A stretch of DNA of 64,000 bases from Pectobacterium sp013449375. Lineage in GTDB: Bacteria > Pseudomonadota > Gammaproteobacteria > Enterobacterales > Enterobacteriaceae. Positions 51,014 to 60,680 of this stretch are shown here, piece after piece. The translations under genes were made by a program, and so were the position numbers. The notes beneath the pieces were generated by a model. It saw only the letters and a program-made list of their open reading frames with translations, had not been told where the DNA came from and did not search any database. Where the stretch lies: the NCBI RefSeq assembly GCF_048593165.1, contig NZ_CP184271.1; one strand, given 5' to 3'. How positions within the stretch are numbered: position 1 is the stretch's first letter; the number at the start of each line of letters is the position of its first letter.

Positions 51014-52822
51014 TTAACGTCGCTCTGCAGGCAGCGTAGCCGCCTTTTGGTTATCGAACCACCAGCCATCGAAGCCCAGTGAATAAGCAGGGCGCACAGC
51101 GGGCATAGCAAATTTGTTCCAGTAGGCGAAGCGGTCATGATTGGAATACCACATCGGAATCATAAGCTGATTCCAGGTCAAGACTCTGTCCAGCGCGCGG
51201 CCTAATGACAGCAACGGGACTTTCTGCCCCTGATGCTTAACGATTTCTGCGATGAGCGAATCAATCGCGGGATCGCTGACGCCGGAAGTATTGTAGGTTG
51301 AGTCGATATACTGCGAGCTCCAGCGCATTTGCAGACTGTCATCGGGGTAGATGAACGCAGGGTACACCGTTGCCGTCATATCTAAATCGCGCTTGCGCAG
51401 ACGGCTGTTGAACTGCGTACTGTCGATGTTACGCACGTTCATGGTGATACCGAGTTTTTTCAGGCTCTGTTGAAAAGGCAGGACATACTGCGAGTTGCCG
51501 GCGCTTGGCAACAGCAGTTCAAACGTAAATGGCTGTCCGGTTTTGCGATTGACCAGCTTTTGATCTTTCAATTCCCAACCGGCTTCTTCCAGCAGTTTGA
51601 GTGCCTTAAGCCAGTTTTGTCGATCATAGCCGCTGCCGTCGGAAGAGGGCGGTTGATAGCTGGGGCCAAAGACCTCGGCGGGTATCTTGTCTTTCAGCGG
51701 CGTCAGCCAGGCCAATTCTTCTGCACTGGGTTCGCCTTTAGCGGCATACTCGGTGTTTTGGAAATAGCTGTTGGTACGCTGATAGGCGTTGTAATACAGC
51801 GCCTTGTTCATCCAGTTAAAGTCAAATGCCAGCGCTAACGCCTGACGCACGCGTCGATCCTGAAACAGTGGGCGTTGGGTATTGAATACCAGCCAGCGCG
51901 TAGACTGAGCGGATTGATTGACCTGATCTTGTTTGATGATGTAGCCACGCGCGAAGTTACCGCCCTGATATTGGGTCGCCCAGTTTTTTGGCGAACCTTC
52001 CTCACGCAGGTCGAAAGCGCCGGCTTTAAACGCCTCCAGCGCGACACTGTCATCCATATAGTAGTCGTAGCGAATTTTATCGAAATTGTATTGTCCTTTA
52101 TTGACCGGTAGATCGGCACCCCAATAGTCTTTCACGCGAGAATAGGTGACATATTGTCCGGTACGATAGGCGGTGATGCGGTAAGGCCCACTGGCCGGAG
52201 GCGGATACGCTAGCGGTTCGTTGAATTTGTGATTCTTCCAGAACTTCTCCGGCATGATTGGCAGCGTCAGCAGGCTGAACATGCGGTTTTTGTCGGATAC
52301 GGGAAAATCGAAACGCACAGTCAGCGGGGCAACGGCCTTAGCGGTGACATCTTTAAAATAGATGCGGAACTGCGGCACACCCTGCGTCATAAACATATTG
52401 TAGGTGAACGCGACGTCAGCGGCGGTGATCGGTGAGCCGTCATGAAAGCGGGCCTTGGGATTCATCTTGATTTCAATCCAGCGGAAATCCGCTGAATGGC
52501 GTGTTGTCAGGGCAACCAGTGGATAATAACTGCCGGGTTCGTCATCAGAAGAAACAAAGAGCGAATCATAGAGGCGTTCAGTGCGTGCCGCTGCCACGCC
52601 GCGTAGCGCGTAACGGTTGAAGTTGTCAAAGGTTCCTAGCGCGCTGAGGGTGATGCTACCGCCTTTGGGCGCATCGGGATTCACATAATCAAAATGGCGG
52701 AAGTTCTCAGCGTATTTGGGCTCCCCCAAAAGTGCAAAACTGGCGCTGTTTTCAATCGTTTCGGCATGCACCCCAAAATGGGCTGTGCAAAGCAATACGG
52801 CAGCGATAACGCGTTTTAACAT
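51014..52822 (-). CDS. yejA: Microcin C-binding periplasmic protein YejA
   Basis: SBP_bac_5 peptide-binding protein. The 602-residue product has a signal peptide (MLKRVIAAVLLCTAHFGVHA) and family segments YVNPDAPKGGSITLSALGTFDNFNRYALRG, DGSPITAADVAFTYNMFM and VRQALALAFDFNWMN. First gene of yejABEF. In pathogens the system also gives resistance to host peptides; whether so here is not shown. Confidence 0.95.
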   Translation of the reverse strand: MLKRVIAAVLLCTAHFGVHAETIENSASFALLGEPKYAENFRHFDYVNPDAPKGGSITLSALGTFDNFNRYALRGVAAARTERLYDSLFVSSDDEPGSYYPLVALTTRHSADFRWIEIKMNPKARFHDGSPITAADVAFTYNMFMTQGVPQFRIYFKDVTAKAVAPLTVRFDFPVSDKNRMFSLLTLPIMPEKFWKNHKFNEPLAYPPPASGPYRITAYRTGQYVTYSRVKDYWGADLPVNKGQYNFDKIRYDYYMDDSVALEAFKAGAFDLREEGSPKNWATQYQGGNFARGYIIKQDQVNQSAQSTRWLVFNTQRPLFQDRRVRQALALAFDFNWMNKALYYNAYQRTNSYFQNTEYAAKGEPSAEELAWLTPLKDKIPAEVFGPSYQPPSSDGSGYDRQNWLKALKLLEEAGWELKDQKLVNRKTGQPFTFELLLPSAGNSQYVLPFQQSLKKLGITMNVRNIDSTQFNSRLRKRDLDMTATVYPAFIYPDDSLQMRWSSQYIDSTYNTSGVSDPAIDSLIAEIVKHQGQKVPLLSLGRALDRVLTWNQLMIPMWYSNHDRFAYWNKFAMPAVRPAYSLGFDGWWFDNQKAATLPAERR

Positions 52823-53103
52823 CTGACGGTAATCTCCTGCGAGTGGACGTTATCTGGCAGGGTATCGTCTGATGCAGACATACCATACCGTAACCTCAAC
52901 AATGCCGATTTCCTCGGCATAAAGTTCTTGAAATAATTAACATTCCCATCGGGAAGCGGCGTGTTTTCTTTTTATCATGAAATCAGGTGATAAACCTACC
53001 TTAATCACGGCCTGTTAATGTTTCAGGTTGTTGAACAAGTCATATTTTGCGCAGTGTGCCGCAGAAGGGGAAGAATTCAGTGATATTCGGGGGAAGCAGC
53101 CAT
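52823..53103. other. yejA upstream region
   Basis: About 280 bases upstream of yejA, presumably with its promoter. No clear motif or gene. The 75-bp tandem repeats follow to the right. Confidence 0.35.
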
Positions 53104-53252
53104 AAAAAAACGTAGGGAACGTTTTTCAACGTTGCGTTAGCAACGGCCTGTAGGGTGATGGACAAGGATGTCCATCATAAAAAAACGTAGGGAACGTTTT
53201 TCAACTTTGCGTAGCAACGGCCCGTAGGGTGATGGACAAGGATGTTCATCAT
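53104..53252. repeat. Two tandem 75-bp hairpin repeats (yejA-mepS gap)
   Basis: Units 53104-53178 and 53179-53252 are about 92 per cent alike by eye. Each has A7, CGTAGGGAACGTTTTTCAAC, a first hairpin (CGTTGC GTTA GCAACG at 53130-53145), CCTGTAGGGTG and a second hairpin (GATGGACA AGGA TGTCCATC at 53157-53176; TGTTCATC in unit 2 keeps pairing by G-U). A third, diverged member lies at 62550-62624. Confidence 0.85.
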
Positions 53253-53290
53253 AAAAAAAAACGCCGCTTGTGGTGATAAGCGGCGTTGAT
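53253..53290 (-). terminator. mepS terminator
   Basis: AACGCCGCTT and AAGCGGCGTT pair around GTGGTGAT; on the minus strand the stem is followed by a long T-run (A-run 53252-53260). It is about 75 bases from the mepS stop. Confidence 0.85.
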
Positions 53291-53363
53291 GTTGTCTGGT
53301 TTCGTTGGCTAACAGCAAAGTTCTTTTACTAAAAACAATATCACAGCAAGGGAGCAATATTGT

Positions 53364-53945
53364 TTAGCTGGTTTTTCCTTTGCTCAGAACACGCCGTCCT
53401 TCCTGATAACGTTTATCCCAGTAGTCTTCCGTCATTTTAGAAATAATGACGCCGCTGCTGGTTGACGCATGGACGAACTGATCGTTGCCGAGGTAAATAC
53501 CAACGTGGCGTCCGGTTGAACCCGCACGGAACAGCACAAGATCGCCAACGCGCAGTTTGTTGCGCTGAATTTTTTGGCCCATCTCTTGCTGCTCATAGGT
53601 TGAACGCGGTAAATCCATACCAAACTGTTCGCGGAATGTGCGCTGAACGAAAGCTGAGCAATCAATGCCACCACGGCTATCACCGCCTAAGCGATAACGA
53701 ACGCCTTTCCAACTGGCATATTGGTTGAGTAATTTGGACTTGATGTCCACATTACGCACTAATGCTTCAAATTCATCCTGAGAGGCTTGCAGTAAAAGAC
53801 TATCTTTGTCATTAACTGCACGCATATCAGTTTGAGCTTTATGGTTGTACGCACTGTTACTTCCACATGCGGAGAGCATCATTGCCACCGCGACGGCAGG
53901 CACTGCCCGCCAGATATATCTCAGAATCGGTTGAGACTTGACCAT
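53364..53945 (-). CDS. mepS: Murein DD-endopeptidase MepS (Spr)
   Basis: Outer-membrane lipoprotein that cuts peptide cross-links to allow cell-wall growth. The 193-residue product has a lipobox LSACG (Cys about residue 27), and an NlpC/P60 domain with GIDCSAFVQRTF (catalytic Cys), TGRHVGIYLG (His) and FVHASTSSGV (His). Substrate of the Prc-NlpI protease in E. coli. Monocistronic with its own terminator. Confidence 0.94.
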   Translation of the reverse strand: MVKSQPILRYIWRAVPAVAVAMMLSACGSNSAYNHKAQTDMRAVNDKDSLLLQASQDEFEALVRNVDIKSKLLNQYASWKGVRYRLGGDSRGGIDCSAFVQRTFREQFGMDLPRSTYEQQEMGQKIQRNKLRVGDLVLFRAGSTGRHVGIYLGNDQFVHASTSSGVIISKMTEDYWDKRYQEGRRVLSKGKTS

Positions 53946-54267
53946 TATTGTTATGTTCCCTTGCTGTCCTTAACGATAAATATCGCTATGTAGTATCCCC
54001 ATTTTTCTGGGGTATAAAGGCCAAACGAAAACGAGACTCAGACTAAAACAGAGTTTCTTCTTAGCCAAACACTCATCGGCGAAAATGTGTTGGAATGCAC
54101 ATTATTTCTCTTGCCGCTGCCAATTCAATATGCGCTAAAAAGCAAACTTGAACGAGACTACCGCAACAGCAGCAGGATTGCGAGAAGTTTTAACTATTTT
54201 ATTTATAAGATTTAATGATGTGTTCAGCTAAAAAATGTCGATGTAAAAAATCTGAAATCATAGGAAT
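53946..54267. other. mepS upstream region
   Basis: 322 bases separating mepS from lpxT on the same strand. It must carry the mepS promoter and the end of the lpxT transcript; no hairpin with a T-run, gene or repeat was found. Confidence 0.4.
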
Positions 54268-54981
54268 TTATACTGTCGATTTTTTAGGTAATAGTCGGTT
54301 TAACAGGGCAATAGCGGCATCGCTTGCTGGCGTTAATAGCCACCAGCTCAGGCCGACCAGAACAACTGAGAGCGAACCGACTGCAATATCGGTAAACCAA
54401 TGCGCGCCAATCATAATGCGAGGTAATGAGAAAATCACCGTGATGGCCAGACCGATAGCAAAAGCGGTACGGGTGAAATAGCGCAGCATAAAAGCAGCAA
54501 AGATCATCAGCATCATGCCGTGGTCGCCAGGGAAACTGTCTGATGACGCATCTTTGGTTGGAATACCGGTTAGGTCTGAAACGCGGTTGACGTCGCTAAA
54601 ATAGAGTGTCGGGCTGGCGTGTTGTACCGGTAAGAAATGTCCTGCCTGATTCAGCACGACGGCAGTTAACAGCATGACAAATCCGATGGCTAATAAACGG
54701 CGACGTTCTGCTGGCGTGGCTTTCAGATAAAACGACAGATACAGTAGGCCCATCGCAATGAGCGCACAGCCGTCAAAAGCGCGATTGTTAGTAATGGCAA
54801 CCAGATGTAAAAACGCCGGACTATCGACTAAGAGACGGTTGAAATAGAAAAAGATATGGCTGTCGATCGTGAGCCAAAAACCATGATTTTCCGGTAGAAA
54901 CCAGGATAAAAATAGACTGATGCCCAACAGGTTGAGCATTAAAATAGAAGAAAAACGAGCAAAAGACATAAGGTAAAGCAT
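54268..54981 (-). CDS. lpxT: Lipid A 1-diphosphate synthase LpxT
   Basis: PAP2-family transferase that adds a second phosphate to lipid A from undecaprenyl pyrophosphate. The 237-residue product has six hydrophobic segments and phosphatase motifs SFPGDHGMMLMIFAAF (His) and LPRIMIGAHWFTDIAVG (Arg and His), the variant found in LpxT. Position between mepS and yeiR is as in E. coli. Confidence 0.9.
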   Translation of the reverse strand: MLYLMSFARFSSILMLNLLGISLFLSWFLPENHGFWLTIDSHIFFYFNRLLVDSPAFLHLVAITNNRAFDGCALIAMGLLYLSFYLKATPAERRRLLAIGFVMLLTAVVLNQAGHFLPVQHASPTLYFSDVNRVSDLTGIPTKDASSDSFPGDHGMMLMIFAAFMLRYFTRTAFAIGLAITVIFSLPRIMIGAHWFTDIAVGSLSVVLVGLSWWLLTPASDAAIALLNRLLPKKSTV

Positions 54982-55007
54982 CCAAATTAAAGACGAAAAA
55001 CTCCAGT

Positions 55008-55994
55008 TTACTCCGCGTTAGCTAAACGAGCCTTTAACAGCGAGGCTTGTAACGTATTCCATTCGGCTGGTGTTTCATTGATGACTTCGATACGGCTATC
55101 AATCGGTGCTGCCGATCGGGTTTCTATATGCAAATCGTGTCCCTGACGGTTCACGACGAGCGTCCCTTCCTTTATACGCATCACCCCTTTAACCCGACTC
55201 ACAGGAGAAAGACGAACCCAGTCCAGCAGGGCGGCGGTATCAAAAGCGGTTTCAGGTGCGAATATCCAGCCACAGGCGTGGTAGCCCTGTCCCTGATTGA
55301 GCGAACGTCGCCAAGATTGCCCACCCGGTAATTGCAGCGCGGCTAGGCCATTTTTGGGCTGATGCGCATGGTGATGTGTACCGTCCGGCAATTCACGTAC
55401 GTTATATCTAGGCTGGTCCAGCAGTTGCCAGTCAACACTTCCCTGACTCGCCTCGATAATTTGCCGACCGTCGCTGTTTGCCTGCTGCCACTGTTGTAAG
55501 GCCGTGAGATCGTCGGCGGTATAAGTATCGCGTTTGTTGGCGATAATCATATCCGCGGCGGCAAGCTGATCGCGGAAGTTCTCATTTTCCGTATAGCGAG
55601 TATCACTCAATTGACGCGCATCCAGAAGACATAGCGTAGCCTGCAATGTCAGCCAGGGCTGATAGATATCACTCGTCAGCAAGGAGAGAATTTGTTTCGG
55701 GTGACCGAGCCCTGTTGGTTCAATGAGCAGGCGGTGGGGTTTCTTCTGTTGCAGTAGCATATTCAGGCCAACCTGCATAGGTAGCCCGTTCACGCAGCAC
55801 ATGCAGCCGCCGGGAATCTCTTTCAATACAGCGCCGCTGTCCGCCAGTAACGCACCGTCAATACCCACTTCGCCGAATTCATTGACCAGCACTGCCCAGA
55901 CTTCGTTTTCAGGCTTTTGCGACAGAAGATGACGAATCGTGGTGGTTTTTCCGCTACCGAGAAAACCTGTGATCAAATTGACTTTCGTTAGCAT
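55008..55994 (-). CDS. yeiR: Zinc-binding GTPase YeiR (COG0523)
   Basis: CobW/COG0523 GTPase proposed as a zinc chaperone or sensor. The 328-residue product has Walker A GFLGSGKTT (residues 10-18), the metal motif GGCMCCVNG (CxCC), IANKRD for guanine binding, and a His-rich loop (DGTHHHAHQ) before the CobW C-terminal domain. Confidence 0.93.
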   Translation of the reverse strand: MLTKVNLITGFLGSGKTTTIRHLLSQKPENEVWAVLVNEFGEVGIDGALLADSGAVLKEIPGGCMCCVNGLPMQVGLNMLLQQKKPHRLLIEPTGLGHPKQILSLLTSDIYQPWLTLQATLCLLDARQLSDTRYTENENFRDQLAAADMIIANKRDTYTADDLTALQQWQQANSDGRQIIEASQGSVDWQLLDQPRYNVRELPDGTHHHAHQPKNGLAALQLPGGQSWRRSLNQGQGYHACGWIFAPETAFDTAALLDWVRLSPVSRVKGVMRIKEGTLVVNRQGHDLHIETRSAAPIDSRIEVINETPAEWNTLQASLLKARLANAE

Positions 55995-56080
55995 GGCCGG
56001 CTCCTATGCAGGGGTGAGTTGACATGTGCCGGATAGATCATCCGGCGACACGTATTGTGCGGAAAGCACAATATAGAATG

Positions 56081-56653
56081 TTAGTCTGCGCGACCCATGT
56101 AGCGACGTTCTGGAATATGAATACGGATCTTTTCGCCCGCGCTCAGATACTCTGGCACTGGAATGGTCAGCCCTGTACTCATGGTGGCAGGTTTGTTGCG
56201 CGCACTGGCGGAGGCGCCTTTAATGCCTGGTGCCGTCTCAATGATTTCCAGATCGACCGTTTGTGGCAGTTCCAGCGCGATGATCTGGCCGTCCCAGCTC
56301 AATACCTGAATCCCCGGCATGCCGCCTTCAGGGATAAACAGCAGTTCTTCTTCTATTTGATCTTTTTTGAAGAGGTAAGGGGTGTAGTCTTCATCATCCA
56401 TAAAGACGTATTCATCGCCGTCAATATAAGAGAAGGTGACCGTGCGGCGCGTCAGCGTGATGGTGTCGAGAATATCATCGCCTTTAAAACGCTCTTCCAC
56501 TTTCAACCCCGTGCGCACGTCAGAAAAGCGCATTTTGTACAGTGTGCTGGCACCGCGGGCGCTGGGGCTCTGGACGTCGATGTCCTTTACCAGCAATAAC
56601 TTGTCGTTATAGTTAACGACCATACCGCGTTTAATCTCGTTCGCTCTTGCCAT
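56081..56653 (-). CDS. efpL: Elongation factor P-like protein EfpL (YeiP)
   Basis: Paralogue of EF-P that relieves stalling at proline and related motifs. The 190-residue product has three beta-barrel domains (MARANEIKRGMVVNYNDKLL; TLTRRTVTFSYIDGDEYVFM; C-terminal OB fold with GEKIRIHIPERRYMGR). The tip loop reads SPSARGAST, with Arg where EF-P has its modified Lys, so it should not be beta-lysylated, as known for EfpL. Confidence 0.93.
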   Translation of the reverse strand: MARANEIKRGMVVNYNDKLLLVKDIDVQSPSARGASTLYKMRFSDVRTGLKVEERFKGDDILDTITLTRRTVTFSYIDGDEYVFMDDEDYTPYLFKKDQIEEELLFIPEGGMPGIQVLSWDGQIIALELPQTVDLEIIETAPGIKGASASARNKPATMSTGLTIPVPEYLSAGEKIRIHIPERRYMGRAD

Positions 56654-56815
56654 AAAAATTTCCTGCTATAGGGAGTGTGATTTTTGTGGCGACACGTTAC
56701 TCGCGCCGAAGAGTTCAGGCAAGTGATAAGATGAAGGGAGCTGATATTGGTTTTTGACGACGAGACTGCTATCGTGGCGCTCTTACTTCTTGTCAGCCCA
56801 CCGGAGAGTTTGCTG

Positions 56816-57070
56816 ATGGACTGTCGCTCCCATTGCGGTGCTTGTTGTACCGCGCCATCGATTTCGACCCCTATGCCGGGGCTGCCGCACGGCAAGCCCG
56901 CGAACACGCCCTGTATCCATCTTGATGACGCGATGCGCTGCGGACTATTTCATTCACCGTTGCGGCCCGCCGTCTGTGCTGGGCTACAGCCGCGCGCAGA
57001 TATGTGTTTCAGCCATCGGGACGAGGCGATGGTTTATCTGCTCAAACTGGAAGCCGATACGGCACCTTAA
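56816..57070 (+). CDS. yeiW: YeiW, YkgJ-type cysteine cluster protein
   Basis: The 84-residue product starts MDCRSHCGACCTAPSIS and has a further Cys in TPCIHLDDAMRCGLF and RPAVCAGLQP, the UPF0153/YkgJ Cys pattern likely to bind metal. Length equals that of E. coli YeiW. ATG 56816 is chosen; the frame is open 23 codons further but without the family N-terminus. Divergent from efpL. Confidence 0.85.
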   Translation: MDCRSHCGACCTAPSISTPMPGLPHGKPANTPCIHLDDAMRCGLFHSPLRPAVCAGLQPRADMCFSHRDEAMVYLLKLEADTAP

Positions 57071-57080
57071 CGTACGACGA

Positions 57081-58259
57081 TCAGGCGTCCTTGATACGCC
57101 ACATACAATAGATGGCGCCGACGATCATCAGCAGCGCGAAGAAGAAGACGGCGTGATAGTTCCAGATTTCCGCAACAATACCTGCCAGTGAACCAGAGAT
57201 GATCCAGCCAACGCGCGTAGTGTTGGTGAACAACGTGGTGGCAGCACCGGCCTGCCCGGGCATCAAGTCCTGAAAGTAAAGCATGCCGATTCCGGCCAAA
57301 ATACCAATGAAAATGGCATTCAGCACTTGTAACCCCAGCAGGGCAATTTCCCCATCGAGAACCAGCAAACCGCCGAAAAATAGCAGCCCAGAGGCCACGG
57401 CAAGCCGCATCAGGAAACGTTTCCCGAAGCGTTTAGCAACGTAACCGGCAATCAGCATGACCGGAATTTCCAGCCCAGCCGCCACACCCATCATGATCCC
57501 CGCCAGCTTCTCCGGAAGATGCAGTTCATGCACCAGATACAGCGGCATATTAATGAGGTAAATGCCGTTGCAGGTCCACATTAAGGTACAAGCAACGAAC
57601 AGCAAGAGCGTGTCCCGGCGATTACGACGTGGCGATTCCAGTGTCGAGGTGGTTTTTTCCACCGCTTTGGGCATGGAAGGCAGGAAAAATTTGACCAGAA
57701 TACCGCATAAGATAAAGACGACCGCAGCGGTCAGATACATCGTCGTGAAGGCGAACCCTAGCGCCAGCGCAAAAGCGATAGGGGGGCCAACAACCCAGGC
57801 AAGAGAAATCTGGGCGCGGAGGATGGAGCTGAACATCGCCGCTTCTCGGCCGGTTTTGTCCGCGTGCTCTCGGGCCAGCGCAAAGAGCTGTGGGTTTGCC
57901 GTTGAACCAAAGCTGCTCAGCAGAACGCCGATAAAAAGCAGAATAAAGTAGTTACGATTCCAAGCAAACAATATGCAGGCCAATGCACCCAGCAGGCAGC
58001 AGACGAAGATCAGCGATTTGCGATCGCCCTGGCGGTCTGAGCGCGTGGCCAGCATTTGACTGACGATAATGCCGATAACCGCACTGCCGGTATAAAACAT
58101 CCCCACGAGGAAAGGACGAGCCTGCACTTCGCTGGAAAGGAAGAGGCTGAGCGTAGGAAGTTGCAGGGCGCCGGCTGTTCCGGTCAGAAAGGCAATAACC
58201 AAGAAGGCTGACGATGTCAGGTCAAGCGGGCGTCGTGTTGTGTTTGCTGGAGTGAACAT
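57081..58259 (-). CDS. setB: Sugar efflux transporter SetB
   Basis: MFS exporter of the SET family (lactose, glucose and analogues). The 392-residue product has twelve hydrophobic segments and family motifs LFLSSEVQARPFLVGMFYTGSA, TARSDRQGDRK-type loop (SDRQGDRKSLI) and GVAAGLEIPVMLIAGY. Next to fruB and divergent from it, as in E. coli. An inverted repeat lies 60 bases before its start. Confidence 0.92.
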   Translation of the reverse strand: MFTPANTTRRPLDLTSSAFLVIAFLTGTAGALQLPTLSLFLSSEVQARPFLVGMFYTGSAVIGIIVSQMLATRSDRQGDRKSLIFVCCLLGALACILFAWNRNYFILLFIGVLLSSFGSTANPQLFALAREHADKTGREAAMFSSILRAQISLAWVVGPPIAFALALGFAFTTMYLTAAVVFILCGILVKFFLPSMPKAVEKTTSTLESPRRNRRDTLLLFVACTLMWTCNGIYLINMPLYLVHELHLPEKLAGIMMGVAAGLEIPVMLIAGYVAKRFGKRFLMRLAVASGLLFFGGLLVLDGEIALLGLQVLNAIFIGILAGIGMLYFQDLMPGQAGAATTLFTNTTRVGWIISGSLAGIVAEIWNYHAVFFFALLMIVGAIYCMWRIKDA

Positions 58260-58320
58260 AAATTGATAGCGCTTGGAAAATAGGCAGAGGCTGTCGAGCG
58301 CGACAGTCTACTCGGGTTTA

Positions 58321-58347
58321 TAATGAAACAGAAATCTTGTTTCATTA
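58321..58347. promoter_or_regulatory. Inverted repeat upstream of setB
   Basis: TAATGAAAC, 9-base spacer AGAAATCTT, GTTTCATTA: perfect 9-bp arms, 62 bases before the setB start codon. The half-site TGAAAC resembles the Cra half-site used in front of fruB. It may be an operator. Confidence 0.5.
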
Positions 58348-58491
58348 TTTTTCGTCAGCACGGCTTCAGCCTTTTGCGGATTTTTGTTGGCGGGCAGTGC
58401 ATCATCCACGTTAAAATGTGCGTGATGTCAAAATTCTGTTACGTCAGCAGCGTAGAAAGCTTGCATAAATGGCGTAATGGAATGAGACTTT

Positions 58492-58570
58492 TGAAACGTT
58501 TCAGCGGGATTTTTTTTGAAACGCCCTAACAATCGACACATTTTTTTCTCATAAAAGCTGAAACGATTCA
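58492..58570 (+). promoter_or_regulatory. Cra (FruR) operators upstream of fruB
   Basis: TGAAACGTTTCA at 58492-58503 is a perfect palindromic Cra site, and GCTGAAACGATTCA at 58557-58570 is a second. A weaker TTGAAACGCC lies at 58516-58525. Cra represses fruBKA of E. coli from two such operators and is released by fructose 1-phosphate. Confidence 0.85.
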
Positions 58571-58593
58571 TCTTTCAGCAAGAGAGGAGAGCC

Positions 58594-59727
58594 ATGTTCC
58601 AGTTGTCACAGCAAGATATTCATTTGGGCGCAGCGGCGAGTAATAAGCAGGAAGCTATCCAGCTTGTTGCTTCAGCACTGACCGATGCCGGGTGCGTTAA
58701 CGCAGGGTATGTCGACGGCATGCTCCAGCGTGAACAGCAAACATCCACCTATTTGGGAAGCGGCATTGCTATCCCTCACGGCACCACCGATACCCGCGGT
58801 CTGGTATTGAAGACCGGGGTTCAAGTATTTCAATTTCCTCAGGGGATCGCCTGGGGTGAAGATCAAACCGCCTACGTGGTGTTGGGGATTGCAGCACGCT
58901 CTGATGAACACCTTGCGCTGCTGCGTCAGTTGACTCACGTCCTGAGTGACGATCGCGTAGCAGCACGTTTGGCAAGCACCACATCAGCAGAAGAATTGCG
59001 TAGCCTGCTGATGGGCGAGCAACAACTGGCGGAATTCCGCTTTGATACCTCGCTGATTGCGCTGGATGTGGCGACCGATAATCTGCTGACGCTTCAGGCG
59101 CTGAATGCCGGTCGTCTTCAGCAGGTCGGCGCAGCAGACGCTAGCTTCGTCAGCACCACTGTCAGCAACAAGCCGCTGAATCTGGGGCAAGGTGTATGGT
59201 TCAGCGATAGCGCTGTCGGTAATCTCAGCAGCGCGGCAGCCGTGGCTCGTCCTGCGACGCCTTTCAGCGTTGACGGTGAAAACGTGGCGTTATTGGTCAC
59301 GGTAGCGGCGGCTGACGATCAGGCTTTTGCGCCGATCGATTACCTGAGTAACCTGCTGGTTGCACAAAAAGCAGAACGTTTGCTGACGGCTGACGCACCG
59401 ACGCTGCTGGCTCTCTTGACTAGCGATGTACCGGAAGAAAGCGAAGTGCTGACGGCAGAATTTACCATTCGTAACGAACACGGCCTGCACGCGCGTCCGG
59501 GAACGATGCTGGTGAACGTGATCAAGCAGTTCAGCAGTGACATTACCGTCACCAACCTGGATGGCACAGGCAAACCGGCAAATGGCCGCAGCCTGATGAA
59601 AGTCGTCGCGCTGGGCGTGAAAAAAGGTCACAAACTGCGCTTCACCGCCAGCGGTAGCGATGCAGAACAAGCACTGGCTGCTATTGGCGACGCGATTACG
59701 TCCGGTTTGGGCGAGGGGGCCGCATGA
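58594..59727 (+). CDS. fruB: Fused fructose PTS EIIA/HPr protein FruB
   Basis: Diphosphoryl transfer protein of fructose uptake. The 377-residue product has an EIIA-Fru domain with IAIPHGTTDT (His near residue 61), a middle linker domain, and a C-terminal HPr domain with EHGLHARPGTMLV (His near 300). First gene of fruBKA. The stop overlaps fruK by four bases. Confidence 0.95.
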   Translation: MFQLSQQDIHLGAAASNKQEAIQLVASALTDAGCVNAGYVDGMLQREQQTSTYLGSGIAIPHGTTDTRGLVLKTGVQVFQFPQGIAWGEDQTAYVVLGIAARSDEHLALLRQLTHVLSDDRVAARLASTTSAEELRSLLMGEQQLAEFRFDTSLIALDVATDNLLTLQALNAGRLQQVGAADASFVSTTVSNKPLNLGQGVWFSDSAVGNLSSAAAVARPATPFSVDGENVALLVTVAAADDQAFAPIDYLSNLLVAQKAERLLTADAPTLLALLTSDVPEESEVLTAEFTIRNEHGLHARPGTMLVNVIKQFSSDITVTNLDGTGKPANGRSLMKVVALGVKKGHKLRFTASGSDAEQALAAIGDAITSGLGEGAA

Positions 59728-60662
59728 GCAGGAGAGTAGCCACAATCACCCTGAATCCAGCTTATGATCTGGTTGGCTATTGCCCGGAAGTTGAGAAAGG
59801 CGAAGTCAATCTGGTTCAGACAGCGGGTCTGCACGCCGCAGGCAAAGGCATTAACGTTGCCAAGGTGCTGAAAGATCTCGGGATTGATGTCACGGTAGGT
59901 GGCTTTCTGGGGAAAGACAATCAGGATGGTTTTCAGCAACTGTTCAGCGAGCTGGGCATTGCTAACCGTTTCCAGGTTGTGCCAGGACGTACGCGTATTA
60001 ATGTCAAATTAACCGAAAAAGATGGTGACGTCACCGACTTCAACTTTTCCGGTTTTGAAGTGACACAGCAGGACTGGCAGCGTTTCGTCAATGATTCGCT
60101 GAGCTGGCTGGGGCAGTTCGACATGGTTGCGGTGAGCGGCAGTCTGCCTGCTGGCGTCGATCCTGATGCGTTTACCGACTGGATGTCTCGTTTGCGTACG
60201 CAGTGTCCTTGCATTATTTTCGACAGCAGCCGTGAAGCGCTGGTTGCGGGATTGAAAGCCTCTCCCTGGTTGGTGAAACCAAACCGTCGGGAGTTGGAAA
60301 TATGGGCTGGGCGTAAATTACCTACACTGGCTGATGTGGTGGATGCCGCTCACGCGCTGCGTGAACAGGGTATTGCACATGTTGTGATCTCACTGGGTGC
60401 GGAAGGTGCGCTGTGGGTGAATGCATCGGGTGCGTGGCGGGCTTTGCCACCAGCTTGTGATGTGGTAAGTACGGTAGGTGCGGGCGACTCCATGGTTGGG
60501 GGGTTGATTTATGGCTTATTAATGCGTGAGTCCAGTGAGCACACTCTGCGTTTGGCGACGGCCGTTTCAGCACTGGCTGTGAGCCAAAGTAATGTTGGTA
60601 TTACCGATCGTCCTCAGTTGGCCGCGATGATGGCGCGCGTCGACCTGAAACCCTTTAACTGA
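59724..60662 (+). CDS. fruK: 1-phosphofructokinase FruK
   Basis: Converts fructose 1-phosphate to fructose 1,6-bisphosphate. The 312-residue PfkB-family product starts MSRRVATITLNPAYDLVG, has HAAGKGINVAKVLKDLG and the catalytic C-terminal signature STVGAGDSMVGGLIYG (Asp). Confidence 0.95.
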   Translation: MSRRVATITLNPAYDLVGYCPEVEKGEVNLVQTAGLHAAGKGINVAKVLKDLGIDVTVGGFLGKDNQDGFQQLFSELGIANRFQVVPGRTRINVKLTEKDGDVTDFNFSGFEVTQQDWQRFVNDSLSWLGQFDMVAVSGSLPAGVDPDAFTDWMSRLRTQCPCIIFDSSREALVAGLKASPWLVKPNRRELEIWAGRKLPTLADVVDAAHALREQGIAHVVISLGAEGALWVNASGAWRALPPACDVVSTVGAGDSMVGGLIYGLLMRESSEHTLRLATAVSALAVSQSNVGITDRPQLAAMMARVDLKPFN

Positions 60663-60680
60663 TACAGCAGGAGATAAACA

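Noticed and set aside
53104..53252. Insertion sequence remnant between yejA and mepS
   Set aside because: No transposase frame, no target duplication and no terminal inverted repeats; hairpin repeats explain the structure better.
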